The notes below the pieces were generated by a model. The model did not search any database. It was not told where the DNA came from and worked only from the letters and a program-made list of their open reading frames with translations. Positions 15,464 through 24,389 of a DNA stretch of 64,000 nt are shown one piece after another (within the stretch, counting starts at the first letter, position 1; each line of letters begins with the position of its first letter). The translations under genes were made by a program, and so were the position numbers. Source of the DNA: R-RK-3 sp963834945 (lineage in GTDB: Bacteria; Pseudomonadota; Alphaproteobacteria; Rhizobiales; Rhodomicrobiaceae); contig CAWIDT010000001.1 of NCBI GenBank assembly GCA_963834945.1, positions 558,001 to 622,000 on the forward strand, in the 5' to 3' direction.

Positions 15464-18400
15464 ACCTTTCGGAGGCCTGCATCCGGCGGCCGGTCATGAC
15501 GACGCTGCTGATGCTGTCCTTCATCGCGGCTGGCCTGTTCGGCTACCGGCAATTGCCGATCGCGGCCCTGCCCCGCGTCGATTTCCCCACCATCCAGGTT
15601 ACCGCAGTGCTGCCCGGCGCCGGCCCGGAATCCATGGCGGCCTCGGTCGCGACGCCCTTGGAGCGGCAGTTCTCGACTATCGCCGGCGTCAGCTCCATGA
15701 CCTCGGTCAGCTCCCTCGGCTCGACGCAGATCACGCTGCAATTCGACCTCGACCGCGACATCGACGGGGCGGCGCTCGATGTGCAATCCGCCCTGACCAC
15801 CGCGGCGCGCCGCCTGCCGCCTGAAATGACCACGCCGCCGAGCTTCCGCAAGGTCAATCCGGCGGACTCCCCGGTGCTGTTCATCGCCCTCACCTCGAAA
15901 TCGCTGCCGCTCTACACCGTCAATGAATATGGCGACACCGTCGTCGCGCAGCGTATTTCGTCGCTGCCGGGCGTCGCGCAGGTGAACATTTTCGGCTCGC
16001 AGAAATTCGCGGTGCGGGTCAAGGCCGATCTGAAGGCGCTGGCCGGCGCGCATCTGACGCTGTCCGATGTGCAGCAGGCGCTCGCCGCCGCCAACACCAA
16101 CAAGCCGCTCGGCTCTCTCAGCGGCGATAAGCAATCGCTGACGCTGCAAGCCAATGGACAACTCGCCAAGGCCGCCGATTACGGCTCGCTGGTGGTCGCC
16201 TACCACAACGGCCTGCCGGTGCGCCTGCACGACGTGGCCGCCGTCACCGACGGAGTCGAGAACGATCAGACCGCGAGCTGGTTCAACGGCACGCGCTCCA
16301 TTCTCCTGGCCGTCTATCGCCAGCCCGACGCCAATACGGTGGCGGTGGTCGACAGGATCAAGGAGGTGCTGCCCAGCCTTGAAGCGCAGGTGCCGCCTTC
16401 GATCGACGTGACGGTGCTGATTGACCGGTCCCAATCGATCCGCTCCTCGGTCGAGGATGTGCAGTTCACCCTGGGGCTGGCGATCGGGCTCGTCATCCTG
16501 GTGATTTTCCTGTTTCTGCGCAGCCTGACCGCGACGATCATCCCCGCCATCGCGCTGCCCATCTCGCTCATCGGCACCTTTGGCGGCATGTACCTGTTCG
16601 GCTACAGCATCGACAACCTGTCGCTTCTCGCCTTGACGCTTTCGGTCGGCTTCATCGTCGATGACGCCATCGTCATGCTTGAAAACATCGTGCGCCATGT
16701 CGAGGAGGGCGAGCCGCCCTTCCAGGCCGCGCTGCGCGGCTCGCGCGAAATCGGCTTCACCATCGTCTCGATGACCGCCTCGCTGGTGGCGGTCTTCATC
16801 CCGGTGCTGTTCATGGGCGGCGTCGTCGGGCGGCTGTTCAAGGAATTCGCCGTCACGATTTCGATGACGATCCTGATCTCCGGCCTCGTCTCGCTGACGC
16901 TGACGCCGATGCTGGCCAGCCGCATGCTCAGCGCCAGGCCCGAAAATCCCGAGAAGCGTTCGGCGCTCTATCGCTGGTCGGAAGCCGGTTTCGACGCTCT
17001 GCTTGCCGGCTATGACCGCACGCTGCGGCTGGCGCTGAAAGCCCGCGCCTTCATGCTGCTGGTCACATTCGCAACGCTGGCCGCATCCATCTATTACTAC
17101 ATCGTCATCCCGAAAGGCTTCTTCCCCAACGAAGACACCGGCACCATGATCGCCACCACCGAAGCGGGGCAGGACGTGTCCTTCGACGCGATGGTCAAGA
17201 TCCAGGCTGAGCTTGCCAAAATCGTCCAGGCTGACCCGGCGGTTGCCGTCGTCAACTCCACCGTCGGCGCGGGCGGGCCGAACAGCTCGGTGAACACCGG
17301 CCGCATGTTCATCGGCCTCAAGCCGCTCGCCGAACGCAAGGTTACGGCGGATCAGGTGATTCAGCGGCTGCGCGGCAAGCTCGCCGTCGTGCCCTCGGCG
17401 AAAACCTTCTTGCAGGTGATCCAGAACATCCGGGTGGGCGGCCGGCTGTCCAAGAGCCAATATCAATATGTGCTGCAAAGCGCCGACATCCCGGCCTTAC
17501 AGGACTTCGTGCCGAAATTCGCCGACAAGCTGTCGCAGGCGCCGGGCTTCCGCGACGTGACCACCGACCTCTTGATCCGCGCGCCTCAGGCCTATGTGGA
17601 TATCGACCGCGAGCGGGCGGCGGCGCTCGGCGTCTCTGCGGACGCCATCCGCGACACGCTCTATTCAGCCTTCGGCGCGCGGCAGGTCGCGACCATCTTC
17701 ACCCCGACCGACGATTTCGCCGTCATTCTCGAAGCGGGCGACAGCTACCAGCAGAACATCGAGAATCTATCGCAGATCTATGTGCGTTCGGCCGGCGGTA
17801 CGCTGGTGCCACTGACGTCCGTCGCCACGATCAAGCGCACCGCCGGGCCGATCACCATCAATCACAGCCAGCTCATTCCGGCCGTTACCGTGTCGTTCAA
17901 CCTCGCGCCGGGCGTCTCGCTGGGCGACGCGGTGGAGCAGATCAAAGATGTCGAGTCGGCGGCCAACCTGCCGGCCTCCGTCACCGGCTCGTTCCAGGGA
18001 ACGGCGCAGGTGTTCCAGGATTCGCTGAAAGGCCAGGGCGTGCTGATCCTGGCCGCCATCTTCGTGATCTATGTCGTGCTGGGCGTGCTCTACGAAAGTT
18101 TCATCCACCCGATCACGATCCTCTCGGGACTGCCCTCAGCGGGCCTGGGGGCGCTGCTGACGCTGCAATTCTTCGGGCTCGATCTGAATGTCATCGCCAT
18201 CATCGGCATCGTCATGCTGATCGGCATCGTCAAGAAGAACGCCATCATGATGATCGACGTGGCGCTGCACAAACAGCGCTCCGGCGAGGAATCGCCCGAA
18301 AAAGCCATCTATGAAGCCTGCATGCTGCGCTTCCGGCCGATCATGATGACGACGCTTGCCGCCATCCTCGGCGCCCTGCCGATAGCGATCGGCGTCGGCG

Positions 18401-18582
18401 CGGGATCGGAGCTGCGCCGGCCGCTCGGTCTGGTCGTCGTCGGCGGCCTGATCCTGTCGCAGCTGCTGACCCTTTATATTACGCCGGTCATCTTCATCTA
18501 TCTGGAACTGGCGCGGCGCTATGTTTTCCCCGATACGCCTAAGACGGAACAGCCGCCAGCCCTGCCTGCTCCGGCCGAGTAA
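15460..18582 (+). CDS. RND multidrug efflux pump, inner-membrane transporter (HAE1/MdtBC-like)
   Basis: Proton-driven trimeric exporter of 1040 residues, the usual length. The N-terminus MNLSEACIRRPVMTTLLMLS, the family motif ALPRVDFPTIQVTAVLPGA, the transmembrane-4 proton relay pair in GFIVDDAIVMLEN (about residues 400-401) and the lysine of GIVKKNAIMMIDVA (about 924) are all intact, as is the R2-type repeat LRFRPIMMTTLAAILGALPI. Twelve membrane segments and two large periplasmic loops can be traced. The SEACIRRPVMT start and the short C-terminus resemble MdtB/MdtC more than AcrB. Substrates cannot be predicted. It is co-transcribed with the adaptor gene; no local repressor gene is visible. 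Confidence 0.95.
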   Translation: MNLSEACIRRPVMTTLLMLSFIAAGLFGYRQLPIAALPRVDFPTIQVTAVLPGAGPESMAASVATPLERQFSTIAGVSSMTSVSSLGSTQITLQFDLDRDIDGAALDVQSALTTAARRLPPEMTTPPSFRKVNPADSPVLFIALTSKSLPLYTVNEYGDTVVAQRISSLPGVAQVNIFGSQKFAVRVKADLKALAGAHLTLSDVQQALAAANTNKPLGSLSGDKQSLTLQANGQLAKAADYGSLVVAYHNGLPVRLHDVAAVTDGVENDQTASWFNGTRSILLAVYRQPDANTVAVVDRIKEVLPSLEAQVPPSIDVTVLIDRSQSIRSSVEDVQFTLGLAIGLVILVIFLFLRSLTATIIPAIALPISLIGTFGGMYLFGYSIDNLSLLALTLSVGFIVDDAIVMLENIVRHVEEGEPPFQAALRGSREIGFTIVSMTASLVAVFIPVLFMGGVVGRLFKEFAVTISMTILISGLVSLTLTPMLASRMLSARPENPEKRSALYRWSEAGFDALLAGYDRTLRLALKARAFMLLVTFATLAASIYYYIVIPKGFFPNEDTGTMIATTEAGQDVSFDAMVKIQAELAKIVQADPAVAVVNSTVGAGGPNSSVNTGRMFIGLKPLAERKVTADQVIQRLRGKLAVVPSAKTFLQVIQNIRVGGRLSKSQYQYVLQSADIPALQDFVPKFADKLSQAPGFRDVTTDLLIRAPQAYVDIDRERAAALGVSADAIRDTLYSAFGARQVATIFTPTDDFAVILEAGDSYQQNIENLSQIYVRSAGGTLVPLTSVATIKRTAGPITINHSQLIPAVTVSFNLAPGVSLGDAVEQIKDVESAANLPASVTGSFQGTAQVFQDSLKGQGVLILAAIFVIYVVLGVLYESFIHPITILSGLPSAGLGALLTLQFFGLDLNVIAIIGIVMLIGIVKKNAIMMIDVALHKQRSGEESPEKAIYEACMLRFRPIMMTTLAAILGALPIAIGVGAGSELRRPLGLVVVGGLILSQLLTLYITPVIFIYLELARRYVFPDTPKTEQPPALPAPAE

Positions 18583-18701
18583 CCGCCGGCCGCATTACAA
18601 AAAATTATGAATCCGTCCATCATCCGGCAATATGGGTTCCGGCATGATCCAACTATATATCAGCGCAAGGCCTTTAGCCCGACCCACGTGGAGACCTGCC
18701 A

Positions 18702-20285
18702 ATGACCATGAATGTAGACCAATCCGGCGAAGGGCGCTCTCAGCCGCCGGTTCGCCGTAAGCTCGTGCGCAACCTTGTCGCTGGCGTCAGCGCCGCAGCC
18801 TTGCTCGCCGGCGTCGGCCTGACCCAATTCGCCTACGCAGTGCCGCCTGCCTCCTCGAATGAACAGGTGCAGCCGGAGAAGTACGGCCTGCCCAATTTCA
18901 GTGAGCTGGTCCAGCGCGTCAAACCAGCGGTGGTATCCGTGCAGGTGGAGATCGATCCTGCTACGCGCACCGTGCAGGGTGACGAGGAGCAGCCCGGCCA
19001 GAACCCCTTCCAGGGCGGCGAAAACCCGTTCAAGGGAACGCCGTTCGAGCACTTCTTCGATCAATTCGGCAAGGGCCGCCGCGGCTTTGGCGGGCCGGAA
19101 GGCAACCAGGGCAATCAGGGCCAGGCGGAACGCGTCAAGGCGCTCGGCAGCGGCTTCTTCATCACCGCCGACGGTTTCGCCGTGACCAACAACCACGTCG
19201 TCGACGGCGCCTCCAAGGTCGAGGTCGTCACCGATGCCGGCAAGACCTATCGCGCCAAAGTCGTCGGCACCGATCCCAAGACCGATCTGGCCCTGATCAA
19301 GGTCGATGGGCATGATGATCTGCCCTTCGTGAAAATGGCGCCTAAAATGCCGAAAATCGGCGAATGGGTGATCGCGGTCGGTAATCCCTATGGGCTGGGC
19401 GGCACCGTTACCGCCGGTATCGTCTCCGCCGAAAACCGCGACATCGGTTCCGGACCCTATGACGATTTCATCCAGATCGACGCGGCGGTCAATCGCGGCA
19501 ATTCGGGCGGCCCTACCTTCAACCTCGATGGCGAAGTGATCGGCGTGAACACTGCGATTTTCAGCCCTTCCGGCGGTTCGGTCGGCATCGCCTTCGACAT
19601 CCCGACCACCACCGTGCAGGCAGTCATCCCGATCCTGCGCGACAAGGGACATCTGGACCGCGCCTGGCTCGGCGTGCAGATTCAGCCCGTGACGACCGAC
19701 ATCGCCAGCAGCCTGGGCCTCAATGACGCCAAGGGCGCTCTCATCTCGACCCCGCAGGAAGACAGCCCAGCCCTGAAGGCGGGCCTGAAAACCGGGGACG
19801 TGATCACCAAGGTCGATGGCAAGACGATCGACGATGCGCGCGACCTCGCCCGCACGATCGGCAGCATGGCGCCCGACACCAAATCCGAGCTGACGGTGGT
19901 CCGTGACGGCAAGGAGCAGACCGTCCGCGTCACCCTCGGCGCGATGAAGGAAGATGGCAAGCAGCAGCTCGCCACGACCGATCATGAGACCGACAAGCTC
20001 GGCAAGCTCGGCCTATCCGTTGCGCCGGCCGCAAGCGTCGATGGCGCCGGCCAGACCGGCCTCGTCGTCACGAACGTCGATCCGTCGGGGGAGGCGGCCA
20101 ATTCCGGCATCCAGGCAGGCGACGTGATCCTGAAGGTTGGCGAGCACGACATCGCCTCCGTGAAAGACCTGCGCCAGGCGCTTTCGGAGGCGATGTCGCG
20201 CGGCCGGAGCAAGGCGCTTGCGCTGATCAAATCCTCTGGCGGCAACGGCCAGCGCTATGTGGCGATACCGGCCTCGGCGGGCTGA
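18702..20285 (+). CDS. degP: DegP/Do-type periplasmic serine endoprotease with two PDZ domains
   Basis: Envelope quality-control protease and chaperone. An N-terminal signal sequence (hydrophobic stretch to about residue 48, ending QFAYAV) exports it. The catalytic triad is visible: His in VTNNHVVDG (about 165), Asp in PKTDLALIKV (about 194) and Ser in NRGNSGGPTFN (about 268). Two PDZ domains follow: GLNDAKGALISTPQEDSPA (about 345) and GQTGLVVTNVDPSGEAANSG (about 450). At 527 residues it is typical of alphaproteobacterial Do proteases. The start is the ATG at 18702. It lies 120 bases after the RND pump gene and ends in a strong terminator. The exact paralogue (DegP, DegQ or MucD) cannot be settled from sequence alone. 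Confidence 0.93.
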   Translation: MTMNVDQSGEGRSQPPVRRKLVRNLVAGVSAAALLAGVGLTQFAYAVPPASSNEQVQPEKYGLPNFSELVQRVKPAVVSVQVEIDPATRTVQGDEEQPGQNPFQGGENPFKGTPFEHFFDQFGKGRRGFGGPEGNQGNQGQAERVKALGSGFFITADGFAVTNNHVVDGASKVEVVTDAGKTYRAKVVGTDPKTDLALIKVDGHDDLPFVKMAPKMPKIGEWVIAVGNPYGLGGTVTAGIVSAENRDIGSGPYDDFIQIDAAVNRGNSGGPTFNLDGEVIGVNTAIFSPSGGSVGIAFDIPTTTVQAVIPILRDKGHLDRAWLGVQIQPVTTDIASSLGLNDAKGALISTPQEDSPALKAGLKTGDVITKVDGKTIDDARDLARTIGSMAPDTKSELTVVRDGKEQTVRVTLGAMKEDGKQQLATTDHETDKLGKLGLSVAPAASVDGAGQTGLVVTNVDPSGEAANSGIQAGDVILKVGEHDIASVKDLRQALSEAMSRGRSKALALIKSSGGNGQRYVAIPASAG

Positions 20286-20332
20286 TGCGCTGACGCATTT
20301 GCTCCCGCCGGTGCAAGGCGCATCCGGCATGG

Positions 20333-20365
20333 AACGCGGGGTCCGACAGCCCCGCGTTTCTTTTT
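20333..20365 (+). terminator. Rho-independent terminator of degP
   Basis: A perfect nine-base stem (AACGCGGGG with CCCCGCGTT) has an eight-base loop and is followed by TTCTTTTT. It lies 48 bases after the degP stop codon. Confidence 0.9.
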
Positions 20366-20367
20366 GC

Positions 20368-20576
20368 CTAGACCATTTTCCAGCAAAGTGGACGCCGGTT
20401 TGCGTCGAAAAAATGCGACAAAACAAAAAATTAGAGCCGCGCTCCAATTCAATCGGAGCGGAAAAGGCTCTAGAGCACGATCGGGAAAAGTGGACGCCGG
20501 TTTTCCCGAAAAATTGTGCGAAAACAAATAAATCTAAACCATGATCGTTTCCGTTTGAAACGATCATGGTTTAAAC
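20368..20576. repeat. Composite palindromic repeat, family A, copy 3
   Basis: This is the same set of modules as the copy at 10268 but in opposite order: CATTTTCCAGCAAAGTGGAC to AATGCGACAAAAC; a TAGAGCCGCGCTCC/GGAGCGG hairpin; a TAGAGCACGATCGGGAAAAG/TTTTCCCG hairpin; and ACCATGATCGTTTCCG with TGAAACGATCATGGT. It follows the degP terminator directly. Confidence 0.85.
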
Positions 20577-20660
20577 TCTGGCGCCTCTCACCTGTTCAGG
20601 TGATGACGGTCGCGCCATGCACCCTTACACTTTCTGAACATGCGTTGAGAAAGGGTGGCC

Positions 20661-21068
20661 ATGAGAGCGGCGGTGACAGTCTTGGCCTTTGTCCTGGCCA
20701 TTGTGGTGAGCAGCCCCGTATCGGCTCAGAGCTGCGAGAAGGATTACCCAAGCTGTCCTGACGGTTCCGCCCCCGTGGGAAGCCCTGGGGCTTGTACCTG
20801 TTCCCATCCCTTTGATTGCCCTGCGAGAAATGCTTTTAGCTGCGTATACCAGACGGCGTTGGGCTATTGGGCGTGCTCTTGCGAGGGTTCTTCCTCTTCC
20901 GATGCCGGGAATTCTTCAGACGCCCCGGATTGTCACCATGATCCCTATGCTCCCGGTTGCCCTGGAACGCCCTATCCGGGCAGTTGCAATGCTTTCATAT
21001 GCTCCGATGGGAGCACGCCCCGACCGGTGGGTCTTTTCGGGGATTGTCAGTGTGGCACGAACCCGTGA
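20661..21068 (+). CDS. Small secreted cysteine-rich protein of unknown function
   Basis: I recognise no family. The start ATG at 20661 (AAAGGG six bases ahead; a GTG lies two codons upstream) gives 135 residues. A clear signal peptide ends SSPVSAQ at about residue 23. The mature part has 14 cysteines in about 112 residues, often as CxC (CTC, CSC, CQC), plus Ser/Asp/Gly/Pro-rich linkers. In the periplasm or outside the cell these would form about seven disulfides. Two sections look like imperfect repeats: SCPDGSAPVGSPGACTCS near the front and ICSDGSTPRPVGLFGDCQC at the end, both of the pattern C-x-DGS-x-P-x-G-C-x-C. No partner gene is evident nearby. Confidence 0.7.
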   Translation: MRAAVTVLAFVLAIVVSSPVSAQSCEKDYPSCPDGSAPVGSPGACTCSHPFDCPARNAFSCVYQTALGYWACSCEGSSSSDAGNSSDAPDCHHDPYAPGCPGTPYPGSCNAFICSDGSTPRPVGLFGDCQCGTNP

Positions 21069-21147
21069 TCTGGAGGCCGAAGCAAGCTTGCGCGGCTTCG
21101 CCAACCGCCACGCTTCGCCCTGAGGGCGGCTAATCGCCTCGTACGCG

Positions 21148-22838
21148 GTGCACAAGGTTCACGTGCGCGATTGTCGTGGTCAGAATATTCTAATTTTCCA
21201 TTCAGTCTTGGACTTAATCTATCTTTGCGCTCCTCGTAGGCGCCTGCTGCGCGACCAGATCCTCGTCAAGAACGGGATGGCCAACCGTGTCACCGACCTG
21301 GGGCGGCGAGCCATCGCCAACACCTCCTGGGACGACGCCGTCATCAATCTCGACAACACCTTCGACCTGGAATGGGCAAAAGCCAATATCGGCCGCTATT
21401 TCGCCGAAACCGAAGGCTTCGAGGCGGCCATGGTGCTGGATCGCGACGACCGGCCGATTTACGGCATGCGCGGCGATAAAACGGTCGACGTCGGAACCAT
21501 GACCGACTTGGAGAAGGCCGCCGTGCCGCTGGTTGGGCTCGTGCGGGAGGCCGAGCTCAAGCGAGGCCCGATTGGACCGATCCTCGCCAACGACAATAAA
21601 ATGTCCGCCCCCATCGTCTTCTCTGCCGTCAGCCGGGCCGGAGCAGAACTCTTCGTCCTCACGGCCATCCTGGTGCAGCCGGATTTCGGCAAGGCAATTC
21701 CGGCCACCGACCGCTCCGCCGTGGTGATCACAGGCGACCTCTTCGATGCGGATTTTATCAACGCCTTCGCCGACCGCTTTCTCCTTGCCAACGTCACGCT
21801 TGCAAACGGCATCGCGGTACCCAAGCCTGGCCGTGCCCAGCTCCTGCTTCGAGACAGCCAAGATAACATTGTCGCAACGCTCCAATGGGCGCCCCCGGCG
21901 CTCGGCACCGCCTTGTTGCGGAAGTCCTTGCCGACCACATTGCTGCTTTTCATGTGCCTCGGCGCTATCGGCTGGCGCCTGTTCCAAAAGGGCCATCGCG
22001 CCGCGCAGGCCCTGGTCGAAAGCGAGGCGCGTGCCTTCGATCTGGCGTCGCATAAGAGCCAGTTCCTCGCCAATATGAGCCATGAGATCAGAACGCCGCT
22101 GAACGGAGTGTTGGGCATGGCCCAATCGCTCAACTCCGACGCGCTCTCGCTCGCTCAGCGCCAGAAGGTCGCCATCATTCTGGACACGGGCAACACCCTG
22201 ATGGCCGTATTGAACGATGTGCTGGATCTGTCCAAAATCGAAGCCGGAAAGCTCGAAATCTCCCCGGTTGATGACGACATCCTCAAAACCCTGGAAAGCA
22301 TCAGGTGGCTGTTCCAGTCGCAGGCGGCCGCAAAGATGCCTGACAAAACCGAACTGCTGCAAACGAAAATCCTGCTCACGGACGACAATGCGATCAATCG
22401 CCAGATCGTCCGATTGCTGCTGGCCCCGCTTGGCGTGAACATCGCCGAGGCCGAGAATGGCCGCGTCGCACTCGAAAAGCTTGCGGCGGAGCCCTTCGAC
22501 CTTGTCCTGCTGGATATCCACATGCCGGTCATGGACGGATGCCGGACCATCGAGGCAATCCGCCGCTCTGAAGCAAGCTGGCGGACAATTCCGGTGATGG
22601 CGCTGACGGCCGACGCCACAAACGGTGCGCGCGAGCGCTACCTGGCTCTCGGCATGGACGATACATGTCGAAGCCGGTGGATCAGCGGCAGCTGCATGCA
22701 AAAATCTTCGCTTTGATGCGCAAATCCTGGGCGCTTGCCGTACCCGTCGACAAGATCGCCGATCCCTCGGATCAGGATGTTAGCCAAGCCGAACTGGATC
22801 GCCTGTTCGGGGCCATGGTCAAAGCGCAGCTGAATTAA
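21148..22838 (+). pseudogene. Decayed hybrid sensor histidine kinase (CHASE4-like, HisKA, receiver)
   Basis: Remnant of a membrane two-component hybrid kinase with three lesions. (1) The N-terminal membrane segment expected before the CHASE4-like sensor (about 21235-21880, SWDDAVINLDNTFDLEWAK) is missing or unreadable. (2) The HisKA domain is present with its phosphorylatable His (MSHEIRTPLNG, near 22080), but the sequence then passes from WLFQSQAAAK straight into the receiver domain (KILLTDDNAINRQ), so the whole HATPase catalytic domain is gone. (3) In the receiver (phospho-acceptor Asp in LLDIHMPVMDG), one base is missing near 22662: GATACATGTCG where GAT TAC ATG TCG is expected. After it the proper ending (MSKPVDQRQLHAKIF) continues in another frame to the stop at 22838. 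It cannot work as a kinase. Confidence 0.85.
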
Positions 22839-22865
22839 TCGCGTCGCGAGCCGTATGTTCGGGCC

Positions 22866-23264
22866 TTACTTGGCCGCGTATTGCTCGTCGGTAACGTGCT
22901 CCATCCAGTTGACGGGGCTGCCATTCAGCGCCTCCTGGATGGCGATATGCGTCATCGCCGTGGTTGGCGCGGCTCCATGCCAGTGCTTCTCGCCGGGCGC
23001 AATCCAGACCACATCGCCGGGCCGGATCTCTTCAATCGGGCCGCCCTCGCGCTGAGCCCGGCCGCAGCCGGCCGTGACGATCAAGGTCTGGCCGAGCGGG
23101 TGGGTGTGCCATGCGGTGCGCGCGCCAGGCTCGAATGTAACGCTGGCGCTGCGAACCCGTGCCGGGTCGGGTGCCTCGACCAGCGGGTCCATTCGTACCG
23201 TTCCAGTGAAATACTCCGCCGGGGCTTTCCTGGACGGCTGTGAACCGTTGCGTTTGATGTCCAT
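22866..23264 (-). CDS. Manganese-type cupin resembling (R)-hydroxynitrile lyase
   Basis: Single-domain cupin of 132 residues. It closely resembles the small bacterial cupins characterised as (R)-selective hydroxynitrile lyases, such as the Granulicella tundricola enzyme: it starts MDIKRNGSQPS, and metal ligands fall at His53, His55 and Gln59 (TAWHTHPLGQT) and His94 (GEKHWHG), the same positions as I recall for that enzyme. The region TLIVTAGCG and the ending DEQYAAK also fit. The ATG at 23264 with AAGGAAA eight bases ahead was chosen; the longer frame to 23390 adds unrelated residues. The natural substrate is unknown, since the lyase activity of this group was shown in vitro and many members sit beside carboxymuconolactone decarboxylase-like genes. 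No such gene is adjacent here. Confidence 0.85.
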   Translation of the reverse strand: MDIKRNGSQPSRKAPAEYFTGTVRMDPLVEAPDPARVRSASVTFEPGARTAWHTHPLGQTLIVTAGCGRAQREGGPIEEIRPGDVVWIAPGEKHWHGAAPTTAMTHIAIQEALNGSPVNWMEHVTDEQYAAK

Positions 23265-23428
23265 TGCCGGGTTTCCTTCATTTGCCGCGATGATCAGCCT
23301 GACTGCGCCAGAGCGCAGCAGGGAACGTCCGCTCCGCGTCCACGGGCCTATGGATCGACGCCGGGCGTATCGATCATTTATAGAGCGCAACGCCGAAGAC
23401 GGGCTGCCGATCCATCAAGGGGAAGTAA

Positions 23429-23504
23429 TGGTGGAGCCAGACGGGATCGAACCGACGACCTCAGCAGTGCGATTGCTGCGCTCTCCCAACTGAGCTATGG
23501 CCCC
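23429..23504 (-). tRNA. tRNA-Ala (anticodon CGC)
   Basis: The 76-base cloverleaf has acceptor stem GGGGCCA/TGGCTCC, D-arm GCTCAGTTGGGAGAGC, anticodon stem CAGCA/TGCTG around loop ATCGCAC, T-arm with TTCGATC, and an encoded CCA end. Anticodon CGC reads GCG alanine codons, which are abundant in this genome. Confidence 0.95.
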
Positions 23505-23743
23505 ATTTCAGGCGAGTGCATGATTTACAGCCCGCCCGTCTCGGCGTCAAGCGGCAGCCCTTTGGGTGCGCCCTCGAATCCGCGCGGCCGCGCAAGTCTC
23601 CGCCGGAGACACCGGAAGTGGAAAATATCGGCACCGGGAGGCCCGAGCGGCCGTTCCTGAAGGCGTGAGGGCCAACCGGCACCCCTTGCGGCAGGGGAGC
23701 GGGCAGGGTAAATCACAGCTGAAGACGGCAGAGGGCAACAGCT

Positions 23744-24040
23744 ATGATTCCGCTAATGAGCTTTATCGTGATGCTGATCACGTTCTATATTTGGATCCTG
23801 GTGATCAGCGCAATTCTTTCCTGGTTGATCGCGTTCGATGTGGTCAACCGGCGCAATCAGGTCGTGTATATGATTGCCGATACATTGCAACGGATGACGG
23901 AACCGGCGCTCCGGCCGATCCGCAACGCGCTTCCTGACTTCGGGGCTCTCGACATATCTCCGCTGGTGCTCTTCTTCGGGTTGATATTTCTCCGCGATGT
24001 TGTCATCAGAGGCTGGGTCTGCGGGGGGCTCTGCGGTTGA
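23744..24040 (+). CDS. YggT family membrane protein
   Basis: Small inner-membrane protein (98 residues) of the YggT family. Two hydrophobic regions are visible: residues 5-28 and 72-92. The family signature is the PALRPIRNALPDFGALDISPLVLF stretch. YggT proteins are associated with osmotic stress tolerance and, in some bacteria and plastids, with division or membrane complex assembly; the exact role is unsettled. It overlaps the next gene by four bases (TTGA), and the order yggT-DUF167-folD is common in Hyphomicrobiales, so these three form a unit. The start may be the ATG at 23744 or the one at 23756. Confidence 0.9.
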   Translation: MIPLMSFIVMLITFYIWILVISAILSWLIAFDVVNRRNQVVYMIADTLQRMTEPALRPIRNALPDFGALDISPLVLFFGLIFLRDVVIRGWVCGGLCG

Positions 24041-24387
24041 CAAAAGCGACGCCGGGCGGACCCTTGCCGGCGCGGGCGGTCACCGAAGGCATCGTCATCG
24101 CGGTCCGGCTCACGCCTAGATCGGGCGCGGACGCCGTCAGCGGCATCGAAGACACGGGCGGCTCACCGCCGGTTTTGCGGGCACGGGTCCGTACCGCGCC
24201 CGAGGACGGCAAAGCCAATGCCGCGGTTACGGCGCTGCTCGCGGATTGGATGGACGAGCCGAAAACGCGGGCGGAGCTGATTTCGGGCGGCAGATCGCAG
24301 CTGAAGCAGATCCTCATCCGGGGTGAAGCGGGCGTGCTGCTGGACAAGCTCGCCGCGCGGGTCGCCTCGCTCCGCCAGGGAGACTGA
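24037..24387 (+). CDS. DUF167 family protein (YggU-like)
   Basis: Small cytosolic protein of 116 residues in the DUF167/UPF0235 family. The first half has IAVRLTPRSGADAVSGIED and the core VRTAPEDGKANAAVTALLADWM is the family signature; RSQLKQILIRG follows. It starts with TTG overlapping the yggT stop codon, which implies translational coupling. The family is widespread and structurally known but has no established function. It ends two bases before the folD start. Confidence 0.92.
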   Translation: MTKATPGGPLPARAVTEGIVIAVRLTPRSGADAVSGIEDTGGSPPVLRARVRTAPEDGKANAAVTALLADWMDEPKTRAELISGGRSQLKQILIRGEAGVLLDKLAARVASLRQGD

Positions 24388-24389
24388 AC

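Noticed and set aside
15265..17478. 737-codon frame on the minus strand
   Set aside because: Antisense to the RND pump, which has all family motifs; the composition is shadow-like.
18660..19985. 441-codon frame on the minus strand
   Set aside because: Antisense to degP.
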